NCBI GenBank assembly: GCA_021029095.1
Contig: JAJOHG010000119.1
Coordinates: forward strand, 21,923 to 85,922
Reading direction: 5' to 3'
Length of the DNA stretch: 64,000 bases
Source of the DNA: Phellopilus nigrolimitatus
Lineage: Eukaryota; Basidiomycota; Agaricomycetes; Hymenochaetales; Hymenochaetaceae
The notes beneath the pieces were generated by a model that saw nothing but the letters and a program-made list of their open reading frames with translations, had not been told where the DNA came from and searched no databases. Every line of letters starts with the position of its first letter. Positions within the stretch are counted from its first letter, which is position 1. Position numbers and translations under genes: made by a program. Positions 55,480 through 64,000 of this stretch are shown in pieces.

Positions 55480-58466
55480 TCATAAACATGTCGTGTCGTG
55501 CACAGTGGAATACAAGAGATGCAGACCGTCACCAGTTTGCAATTTTTCACGTATCTTTTCGGCCTGGGAGAAGTAAGAAATCGATTCAGACTGACGAGAT
55601 GATATCATTAGGTCAAGCGAGCTCGTACCAAGAATCTCCATCCACCGCTTATTTATGTTATCCATTGGCACGGTTCCTTGGACTCCTTTCCCAGGAGGCT
55701 CATCGTCCTGAAGTGAACGCCGCTGTGAATATAAGTTCGAATCGCAGGAACACGGAACTTTACCTCATCCTGGAGCTGATCCTCTTCGTCATCGTCGTCC
55801 TCAGACTCGGGCTCGTCGTCTTCGTCATCCGTGATTATTTGCGGTGCAAGCTTAAGGACATGCCCGGAAGCGGGAGTGGGACCCTGAGAACGCACACCCT
55901 TTCCCTTCTCAGCCTTTCCATTCTGTGCTTGGCCAGATGTGGACGCTTGCCGTGGACGTCCGCTCACCGGTGGACGATGCGGCGCCGACGAACTACGTGC
56001 TGGTCCCGCACGGCTCGGAAGTGCAGTAGGTGCAGTAGGTGCGGTAGGTGCGATAGGTGCGGTAGGTGCAATAGGTGCGGTAGGTGCGGTAGGTGCAATG
56101 GGTGCGGTAGGTGCAATGGGTGCAATAGGTGTGGTAGATGCAATGGGTGCGGCCTCGTTTCGCGCCGCGAACGCGCCTGCCTGGACGGGTCGCAGGCGGA
56201 AGGATGCAGAGGAGAGCTGAGTGGACGTGGACAGCTGCGCCGATGCCGACGACGAACCCCTTTCTTCACTCGCGGACCGCTGCAGCGCGATAGGTGGCGC
56301 AAGCGAGAGCGTTTGCATTGGACGCGCTACAGCTCCGCGCGTCATTCCAGGCTGTTTGCCTCTCCGTGTCGCGCTTGTCGCACCTGTGTTTGTACTAGGC
56401 CCAACAGTGTGCGACATGTTACCGGATGAAGCTCGTGTGGATGTACGAGCAGCGGTGGGTGCTCCACCAGCAGCGCCAGCCGCCTGTTTACGCTTTCGGG
56501 TGACCTTGGGACGACCTAGAGGAGGAGCGGCAACAGTAGCAGCAGCAGCAGCGTGAGGCGGACCCATGCCGTCGCCGGCTTCCGTCATGGACATCACGCT
56601 TCCGCTCCGGGAGCGTCTCGAGGATGGACCGACTGCTTGATCTGCGAGGACGTCCAGTGCGGACGCATGTCGGTTATCTCTGTCGGAAGCGACCGCCTTG
56701 TCGCCATTATTTGTGGTTTCCCGATCAGGCTCTACGCGTCTGCGCTTCCTCGGTGTCGGACTCCCAAGATCGCCAGGATCTACCATGATGTCGTCGTCGC
56801 CACCCGTATCAGGCGAAAAAACAGTGCGCGCAGCGGACAGCAAGCTATCCATGGGCGTCGGCGGGCCGCCCTTCGCGTTCGTCGGCTTCGATACAGGCGT
56901 CCGCTGGATCAGATTCTGATTGTGCTGGTTCGCTTCGGAGGGTCGCTTGCCTTTGCTTGTCGGACCAACCTTCATTGGCCCTGGAGCTGACATCCCGGGA
57001 GCCCCATAACCTTGTGGTGGCGCACGAGAAGGACCGGCTACTGGAGGGACGCCTACGGGACGTACACCTCGCGCATTCGGACCTGCACCGTGCATCGCGA
57101 TCGGCTGGCCGAACGGATATGGGGCGGGCGTGTAGTACGGCCACGCAGGGCCCGGGATCGGGCCATGCATGTAGTTCCCCGCTTGGCCAGGGTAGAATGC
57201 ATGTGGGGGAAGAGGCGCTCCCGGTCGATGAGGGACAGACGAGGAGTGCATGAGATACTGCTGCGCTGCCGAGGGGGGATAGTGCATACCAGGCGACCCA
57301 TAGGGCGGACGCGGGGAATTCTGCTGGGGATGAGGTTGCGGTGTTCTGGGTACCCCCTGAGGAAGACTAAGATGCTGTTGCGGCCAGTTTCCAGGAGCAA
57401 GAGGAAGCCGGCCCTCATCTGCTCGTCCCTTTCCCTTGCCAGCACCAGCATGATTAAGCGGAAGGACGGGGGGCGATTGTTGCTCCATAGTTTGGTACAT
57501 GGCTTGACTTAGCAGACTCGCTCGGTCCTTGCCTAGCTTCCTTGCCGCAAGTAGAAGGTGCTCAGATCGAGCATCTGACACAGTCGGAGCGTGTTTGAAG
57601 TAAGCCGCAGCTTTTTTCCTGCGAGTCTTCGAAACGGGCGATCCTTTCTCTTCTCGTTGCCTGTAGTACTTGTTGTTCTCCTCTCCCTCTTTCTTTCGTA
57701 ATGGTCTGCCAGGAAGAACCGCGACGCCCTTAGCATGTGCGATGGCAGACGGCTGCATGAGTAAAAGAGGACGAAGCTGGGCAAGTTCGGACTCGAGTGA
57801 GGTCATTCTGAGCTGAGTATCCTCAAGCTATACCTATACATCAGTAAAAAGCACGCATAAGCACATCGAGACGCCGACCTTTCTGCGCAAAGACACATTT
57901 TCAGACTCGATGGCCGCCGGCTTCTTTGAGACCTCCTTCGATTAAGATAAGACATAGTGAAGATACAAACTAGACAGAGGGCTCACCTGCTCCTTGTATG
58001 TATTGGCCGAGGCCATGTTGGCTTGTGCCATGAGTGCCTCAGAAACTCTGTAGATACTGTCCCTCTCCGCGTCCCACATATCCCTCTCGTCGATCATTCG
58101 TTTCACAAGAAAGTCCTGCTGCTGCGAGAGACGCAAGATCGTCATCGCCTGTTCTATGATCTGAGACCGCGTCGGCAGAGTGGCCGTCAGACGCAGAACC
58201 ATATCTACGAGCTCATACTCGCGGGCGTCCTCCTTCCCTTTCCCCTTCGCGAATGCGTCTCTAAGCTCGAGCGCCTTGGTACGCATGTCGAACATCTCCT
58301 GCTCGTCGAGTGGTTCTGGTGTCGGGCTGGGTGACTTTGGTGGGGTGTTGTCGTTGATTGGCTGCGGTGCCGGAGGTGTCAGGGGAGGCGGTGCAGGCTC
58401 AAGAGCAGGGTCGAGGGGGAGGAGTATATCATCAAGAGTGAGGAGCGTCGTATCGGAGGCCATCAT
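55480..58466 (-). CDS. large low-complexity coiled-coil protein, probably nuclear
   Basis: Minus-strand exons 58466-57987, 57935-57879, 57827-55764 and 55707-55480 (introns 51, 51 and 56 bp, all phase 0) give 942 aa. The first 55 residues are acidic/Pro-rich (TLLTLDDILLPLDPAL), then a long helical, coiled-coil-like region (about 60-200: MRTKALELRDAFAKGKGKED, LRLSQQQDFLVKRMIDERDM, ENVSLRRKLEDTQLRMTSLE). A basic segment (VSKTRRKKAAAYFKHAP) and KRRR clusters suggest nuclear location. The rest is Pro/Gln/Ser/Ala-rich, includes an (APIAPT)n run and an acidic block (DDEDDEPESEDDDDEED). The short C-terminal exon (NINKRWMEILGTSSLDLM...) depends on removing the last intron; without it the frame ends at 55653. 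Probably a transcription-associated regulator, but no named domain is visible. Confidence 0.65.
56021..56151. repeat. hexamer-based minisatellite (coding)
   Basis: About 20 repeats of variants of GGTGCRRTA/GGTGCGGTA (9-bp and 18-bp periods), encoding on the minus strand the TAPIAPTAPIAPT run. In-frame period means length changes would not break the protein. Confidence 0.75.
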
Positions 58467-58862
58467 GACCGGAGAGGGAACGGCGTCGACGCCGTTAGAG
58501 CTACGTCGACGTCGGCCACACTACCGGCCGTGAAAATCAGCATGACACCACGCAAACAACAGTAAACTCCACGCGCGATCTTGATCACGTGCATAGATAC
58601 ATAAGCGTTGTCGCTTACTAAAATGCAAGCACTAATGTAAGCATTGTCGAAGCAGATGTCGACAGTACATCCACACTATCTATGATAATGAACAGAGGGT
58701 CTAATAAAACACAGCATTTATATACGCCGCAATAATTTCAGGCGTCTCGATGGTTTCAGAATCGAATAGAACGTTCATCAACTTTCATTCGATCCGCGCC
58801 GCGTAATACAACATTTTCTTTTACTTTTACAACAATAGATATAATACATACATGTACCGCTT
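58467..58862. other. intergenic region
   Basis: About 400 bp: upstream region of the coiled-coil protein gene and 3' region of the kinase gene, both minus strand. No coding sequence seen. Confidence 0.4.
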
Positions 58863-60697
58863 TCAACGACGTTTCTTCTTTAACCGTCGTGGGCGTCTCG
58901 CCGTTCCGGGGTTGACGCGAGTGTTCTCGGCCGCAACGTTGCCCGCCGCGCGCTCTTCACTCTCCTTCGGAGGTTTCCGCCTGAGCAATTTTCTACATGC
59001 CCCGCATATTGTATTCTTCCCTCCATGGACCATCGTAGTCCTCGGGGCTGTTTCCGCCAGTTCTTCCTTTCGTTTGGCTTCAATCACAGCTCGGATCGTT
59101 TTTCGCCACATCGCTCTTGGGTGAAAATTTTCGCGAAGCCCCGAAAGATCCTGGTCAGCAGGAGGATTGAAAGACGTTAGCCACTTCATACGAAAAAATG
59201 AAGACATAAGTTCGAGTCAATACAGTTGCAGAAATCTAAGACATGAGTTTATTTCGTACATCGTGTTTGAGAGCTTTATCGGCCGTCGGCCTTCTGTCTT
59301 GACGCTTCCGAAGCAAGCTTAATACGAAATGTCTAGCTGTTCCATATCATATCATCCACTGATAAAAATAGCATTGTAGCAAGGAATTCTTTACCATGAA
59401 TAGAGATACTATTCCAATATTTTGGATCGAACTCAGGCTCATCATTTTCAATGCATTTTATGATCTCTTGGTCGCCACGGCCTTTGAATGGGTATTCTCC
59501 ACAAAGTAATCTATAAGCGATGACCCTGGGTTCAAGTTCTGGTCAGACATTACACGTTCAACATTGTTCTAGGAAGAAGATACGAACCCTATAGCCCATA
59601 TGTCCACTTTGCACCCTTCCTCAACCTCTTTAGGAAACTTGTTCAGTTTCACCACCTCTGGAGCCAGATATCTTCTGGTTCCCGCAGGATCATGGTGTTT
59701 TAAACCGTCCATTCGGCGAGCACTGTGTTAGGCATAACCGAATGAGAATAAAATGCAACAGTCATCCTTCTGCATATTCTTAATGGAGGAAGACGTACTG
59801 ACAAGCCAAAATCTACGATTACAATATCAGATGTCTTCGACTTGGTGCGATACATTATGTTATCAGGCCTAACTTGCAGAGTAGTCATTAGAGTTACGAA
59901 ATATACGCATTATACATATGGCACGTACTTCAAATCTCTGTGAACGATGTTTTTGCTATGAAGGTACCTTACAGCCTCGAGAACGGACCTTTTGTATTGT
60001 ATAAATTAACTTCAAATTCAAAATGGAACTGTGAGCTTGCAAGGTAACAAGATTACCTGATAACCGATATCGCTTGTCGCTCTGTGAACGGCCTCTGCTT
60101 GATAAGACGATCGAAGAGGTCGTCTCCGAAAGCAAGTTCAAAGGTGACGTAGAAGTTCTTCCGTGACTCAAACCAGTCGAAGCATTTTACCTAGAGTCGA
60201 CCGAGTTGCAGGGTGCGGTACGACAATATGTATATGTAAGTTTAGATTATAGCATGAGCGAGGGGGGAAGAGGGTCGCCACTGGCACTCACGATGTTCCA
60301 GTGGTTAAGTTTCTGCAGAATCTCGATCTCATCCAAGATTTCTTGCCTGTGTGCTTTTATCTTGCTTTTTTTGATGATCTTATCGCTCTTTCTGATGATC
60401 TTGACAGCTACGGCTTGTTCTCTAATGTTCGAAAATCGACCAATTTTTCTGTCGTTGCTCCAAGTGGCCCTCTATATCGAAGGGACAGTCAAATAAGAAA
60501 ATCAGAAAGCAGGTAAGTACTCTCATGGAGGTAATAAAAAAGTGTGGAAACCTAACCACGACCGTGCCAAACGAGCCTTTACCAAGGACATTATGGAACT
60601 CGTAGTTTTTCTTCTTCCGCGCCGTTTTCGGCTGCGTAAGATCCCAGTAGCTGTACTTGTCCGTGTCCTCGTACTGCTTGGAAATCCGCGGGAGCAT
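58863..60697 (-). CDS. CaMK-type serine/threonine protein kinase
   Basis: Nine minus-strand exons (60697-60557, 60471-60292, 60190-60057, 59988-59929, 59868-59803, 59722-59588, 59525-59395, 59336-59260, 59183-58863) give 414 aa. All core kinase motifs are present: glycine loop GKGSFGTV (39-46), VAVK (Lys71), HRDLKPDN (Asp169), DFG (Asp190), RRYLAPE (213-215), DIWAIGVIAYRLLCGEYPF and a late Arg (LRKRQDRRPTADKALKHDWL). Sequence around the HRD and DIWAIG motifs fits Ca2+/calmodulin-dependent kinases. After the domain, RENFHPRAMWRKTIRAVIEA KRKEEL is a basic amphipathic helix in the position of the autoinhibitory/calmodulin-binding segment. The activation loop is short (DFGFARRMDGLKHHDPAGT). The tail has CGAC and is Lys/Arg-rich. 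Cytosolic or nuclear signalling enzyme. Confidence 0.88.
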
Positions 60698-61144
60698 TCG
60701 GTGTCGTAAGCTCTAGGCAGCGCAAATCGTTGTTATATATGCGTTGCATCAAGTCGATAAGATGAAAGCTGGGCAAAGTCGCGCTTTAAGTGTAGCATTG
60801 ATATCTGAACTTGCAAAGTAGAGTGCAAATTTGACATTGCATTGCATCCGGCTCCTTGCGGCCCAGCCGAGTAGTTGCCAGTAGCGACCCAAATAAGCGT
60901 TAGCTCGTTATTTTCGAGAAATTCTCCAACAAGTGTCAGACAGGATAATTGAAGATGTTCAGCTAGATGCGAGTTTATACATGTCGTAATAGGAAGTAAA
61001 GTGCATACATCCCGAAAAGGGAGCGGAGCTTGAATGTCATGGTGCCGTGCTGCATGTGTTCCGCAATGCCGCTACACGGCCTTCCCCCGAACTACTACGA
61101 CCGGTTGGATCACCCTCCTTGTCGTCTATCTAGTGTTCGAAACG

Positions 61145-62444
61145 ATGCCGGGCCCTGCAGTCTATGTCGTCGCTGTGGTGGGCACCGTCGCCGTCGGATT
61201 TATGTTCAAAAATGTAAGCATACGTCTGTACCCGAATGCGTTTAGTCTCACTAATCATTATGCCGAAATATTTGTGACTGCTATTACACCGGCACAGTTC
61301 GTATTTGACCCATACGTTGCTCCGAAGCTTGAGCAATGGCGCGAGGAGTTTCGAGCGCGAAGGCAGGCGCATGCGCAGCGACGCAGACACGCGCGGCCGC
61401 ATACCGCACACGAGGACAGCGATCATGGCCATGGCCGCGACATGTCAGATACGGGGTTGACGGGCGATGCTGGTCTGTCGATCCCGTTGGATGATTTCGG
61501 GTCGAGCACGAGCCATGACTTTAGAGACGTGGCGCCTGGCACGGAGCCGAGGCGAAGGCGACCGCGATTCGAGCCAGACGAAACGTCGCAATCTGGTGTG
61601 ATAGACGGGGTGGGTTACTTCCCCGAATTCACGAAATGGAATGGTAATTATTAATTACAATTCACAGCCGTTTGCAGACATCCCGTACGAACCGATAGTG
61701 CCTGTTGTCGTTGATTTTTCTGCGCCGGAGTCGCACAACCCCTGGAGTGCGCCGGAGCCGCCAGCTGTCGCGTCTCGTCCAGCATCTCCGCCGTCTCCGA
61801 GATCACCATTCTCCTTAGGCTCCTCGAGTGTCACCTTGACGTCTCCACAATCGTCTCCGCGATCGTCTCCGACGCAGCTGCACAGGTCCCTCGACGCATC
61901 GCGCGTGTACTCGCCTGTCGCTTTGTCGCCGCGTGTTCAGTTACCTACACCCTCGGCGTCTGAGAGCCCAGCGTCTCAAGCTGGGCGCTTAATCCCTCTG
62001 CCTCTCCTCCAACAGTCTGTGCCTCTGGACAGTTCAGCGTATCCGATCCATCACATGTCTTCGTCGCCTCCTCCTCTTCTACCATCCCAATCTACAGAGA
62101 GATTGACCGTTGTCGCGCCAGCCATGTCGAGCACGCAGACGTCCTCCGAGCTCTCTTTCAACACAGCCATGTCCCCGCCAACCGAGTTCCTCTCCCCAGA
62201 GAGCACGCAATTCAACTCGCCCTTCTCCGATTCCATGGCACTCTCCGAGTACGACTCCTTCCACTCGGACTCCACCGAGTCGCTCGACCCCGCCGGGAAC
62301 ACGGGCGACGCGTTCTGGGTGACCAACAGTGAACCAGACAGATTCGATGATCTGAGCGACAACTCCAGTGACGGTTCTAGCGAAGGCAGCTGGGTCGCGG
62401 ACTTCGGCGAGCCGGTCTCAGGTGCTATGTCGCCACGCCACTAA
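61145..62444 (+). CDS. Ser/Pro-rich protein with N-terminal membrane anchor
   Basis: Three exons, 61145-61213, 61298-61609 and 61668-62444 (introns of 84 bp in frame and 58 bp, phase 0), encode 385 aa. The start MPGPAVYVVAVVGTVAVGFM F gives one N-terminal hydrophobic helix, followed by FVFDPYVAPKLEQWREEFRA and a His/Arg-rich stretch. The C-terminal 250 residues are Ser/Pro-rich and disordered, ending in an acidic cluster (DRFDDLSDNSSDGSSEGSWV). Another in-frame ATG at 61034 would add 37 residues with a second hydrophobic segment (WITLLVVYLVFE). The first intron is divisible by three and free of stops, so a retained form would also be translated. Family not named; function unknown. Confidence 0.65.
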
Positions 62445-63294
62445 TGCAGATAGCATTGCGGCCATGTTCACGTCCATGCTGCACCGCCGACTCTTTTCTC
62501 TTTTTCCTTGGTCATTGTACACGTCGATCTGCTTTGTGTATTTTTTCTTCTCTCTTGTCCACTGTGTACTTACTGCATTCGCTTTACTCCGTCTTGGCCA
62601 AATATATAGAACACTTTGTTTGGTGGTTTGCATAATCGCCACCGGCATCGATTTTGTTCATCATTGTGTTTGTATTTACTTAAATTGCAAAATGCATGTA
62701 TTCCTCGTCATCTCGAGCAACGATCTCGAGCAACAATTAAAGTCCGTCGTTATTATTCCTGCATGCAAAGGAAACCAACCGGTGCAGACATTACAATTTA
62801 ACTACTAGAACACGCATAATAGGCAGAACGAACCGTGGGTAGTAAGAGACTGTCTTGTGAACAAACTACGCAAAAATTTGATTACAGTCCAAAAGAAAGC
62901 AGCGAGCTTGGCCGTGCGATGCAAAGAGAGAGAAAATGGATAACTTGCTTGCGTATACGACTCTGGACAACCCGACGAGTCCAACGTGCCGGGCTTGATC
63001 GAAGTTTGATCCGGCGCGGCATCCCAGCTCCCATCACACGCATTTGAAATAACGCTGATCGCGGCTGGCTGGTTAGGTTCGGATAGTACAGGATGTTGTA
63101 CTAAACACTGGATATCTTCGCTTCCAAATGGTAGCTTTTTTTTTTTGAACTGTTATCCCAGTTGAACATCGTGCACTTGAAAACATGCGGCCAGCCATAC
63201 CGGCCTTGAGAATTTAAAATCGCTGCTGACAATGAGTAGGGAGTTATTTACTCAGGTCGGTTTCTGCATGAGTATGTAAGAGAACAGAAGAAAG
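62445..63294. other. intergenic region
   Basis: About 850 bp; 3' region of the preceding gene followed by sequence with no recognised feature. A T-run occurs at 63130-63140. Confidence 0.4.
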
Positions 63295-63537
63295 GCGCTA
63301 TAGAAAATGCGACTATTTAACATTGCACTGTAAGCTCATCAGCTGCAAGGCACGTAGGTAGCGGGGAATGACGGGTATGAAAGCAGACGCGCACTGCCAA
63401 GGAAGATGACTGAGAACCGGAGCTGGTCTCGAAAATCAATTGCACCTCAACATTTCATTATTTACTATACAGCATTTGCATCGACAAGCAGTACTAAGTG
63501 CTCTACGATTACGATATACTGAGATCAATACACAGCT
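63295..63537. repeat. duplicated 3' flank of minus-strand F-box family, uninterrupted copy
   Basis: Matches 10762-10907 joined to 12579-12720, and 3470-3679 (shared ggagctg.ctcga, caattgcacctc.acatttc, gacaagcagtactaa). Here the site occupied by the hAT-like element in the 10.9-kb copy reads straight through (gagctggtctcgaaaatcaa, near 63430). Confidence 0.85.
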
Positions 63538-64000
63538 TTAGTCAAGATACTGGATGACGATGACCGTCACAGACTCGGATACCTGCGTCGCAGAGTAGAC
63601 CGCGCCGCTGTAGAACTCCACTTTCGCTCCGCGAGCGCGCGGCATGCGAGTGCGTGATACACCACTCCTCCCTCGCAAGAGGCGGTAGCGAGCACAAACA
63701 CGTCCTCTCCGTCGCGTTTAGTCTGGATCACTACCGAGCCAGCCTGCGAAGGCCGGCTCGCGGAAGTGTACCAGTCAGTGTGCGGGTCCAAAATTATAGC
63801 CCCCGGACGATCAGTGTGTGTGATGGAGGGAAGTCTGGCGTTTGGACCGGCTGTAACTGCAGGGGTCTCCAGAAGGAAAGAGTTAAGCACAGTGAAGATT
63901 TGTCCGGTTTCTTGCCTTTGTATGTCTACCGACATAGTGATAGAGATGCCTTTTTGCTTTCGTTTCGCTTCGGGCTTCCAATGGAAGGTGCAAATGGACA
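63538..64000 (-). pseudogene. F-box family copy 3, last exon, frameshifted, cut by window edge
   Basis: Minus-strand sequence equivalent to the last exon of the genes at 3680 and 12722: SICTFHWKPEAKRKQKGISI, TMSVDIQRQETGQIF, LPSITHTDRPGAIILDPHTD, SRPSQAGSVVIQ, ATASCEGGVVYH. Near 63640 one base is missing relative to copy 2 (ctcgcatgcc against ctcgacatgcc), which shifts the frame; the original end (VTVIVIQYLD and TAA at 63538-63540) is still readable downstream in the old frame. The shifted frame stops at 63567. Probably a pseudogene or variant C-terminus, unless the missing base is a sequencing error. The 5' part, including the F-box, is beyond position 64000. Confidence 0.7.

Noticed and set aside
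1..64000. tRNA, rRNA, CRISPR arrays or bacterial-type operons and terminators
   Set aside because: No cloverleaf-type sequence, rRNA motif or regular repeat-spacer array was seen; introns throughout show nuclear eukaryotic DNA.

Overview
The window is nuclear DNA from a filamentous basidiomycete, most likely an Agaricomycete (mushroom or polypore). The evidence is the many short GT-AG introns (mostly 50-70 bp), the Sec27 beta'-COP, CaMK-type kinase, WW-domain membrane protein, DUF6593-type protein and histidine-acid phytase genes, and a lineage-style expansion of F-box genes. No bacterial, organellar, rRNA, tRNA or CRISPR features were seen. Gene models were built by eye by joining reading frames at splice sites that keep phase; exon limits are given in each entry.

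Left part, about 1-25 kb: a rapidly evolving accessory region. It holds four F-box/leucine-rich-repeat paralogues on the plus strand (925, 6330, 15539, 22493), all with a short first exon and a phase-2 intron at the same place. Interleaved are two copies of a different minus-strand F-box gene (3680-5338 and 12722-14421). A block of F-box-LRR gene, spacer with a decayed minus-strand reading frame, and an Ser/Arg-rich gene appears twice: intact at 15.5-20.9 kb, decayed at 6.3-9.8 kb. A decayed nucleotide-sugar-type transporter lies at 9.9-10.6 kb. Small non-autonomous DNA transposons sit here: a 255-bp TA-flanked MITE (403-657), and a hAT-like element with an 8-bp target duplication (10908-12578) that itself carries a perfect-TIR element (11766-12563). 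The unoccupied site of the hAT insertion can be read in the two paralogous copies of the flank.

Central part, about 25.5-49.8 kb: conserved housekeeping and metabolic genes, visibly more GC-rich. In order: a two-domain dual-specificity phosphatase, the COPI beta' subunit Sec27 (minus), divergent to an anchored alpha/beta hydrolase with one GC-AG intron, a 12-exon WW-domain membrane protein, a small membrane protein (minus), a peroxisomal-type Nudix hydrolase with a 21-bp microexon encoding the catalytic core, a truncated GNAT acetyltransferase (minus), a DUF6593-type protein, a Cys-rich protein (minus), two minus-strand genes separated by only 9 bp, and a membrane-anchored phytase.

Right part, about 50-64 kb: a 778-bp LTR element in miniature with apparently identical 197-bp LTRs and a TCCTT target duplication, a divergent fifth F-box-LRR gene, a large low-complexity coiled-coil protein (minus), a Ca2+/calmodulin-type kinase (minus), an Ser/Pro-rich anchored protein, and, cut by the window edge, a third, frameshifted copy of the minus-strand F-box gene. 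The accessory F-box/transposon landscape therefore brackets a conserved core.
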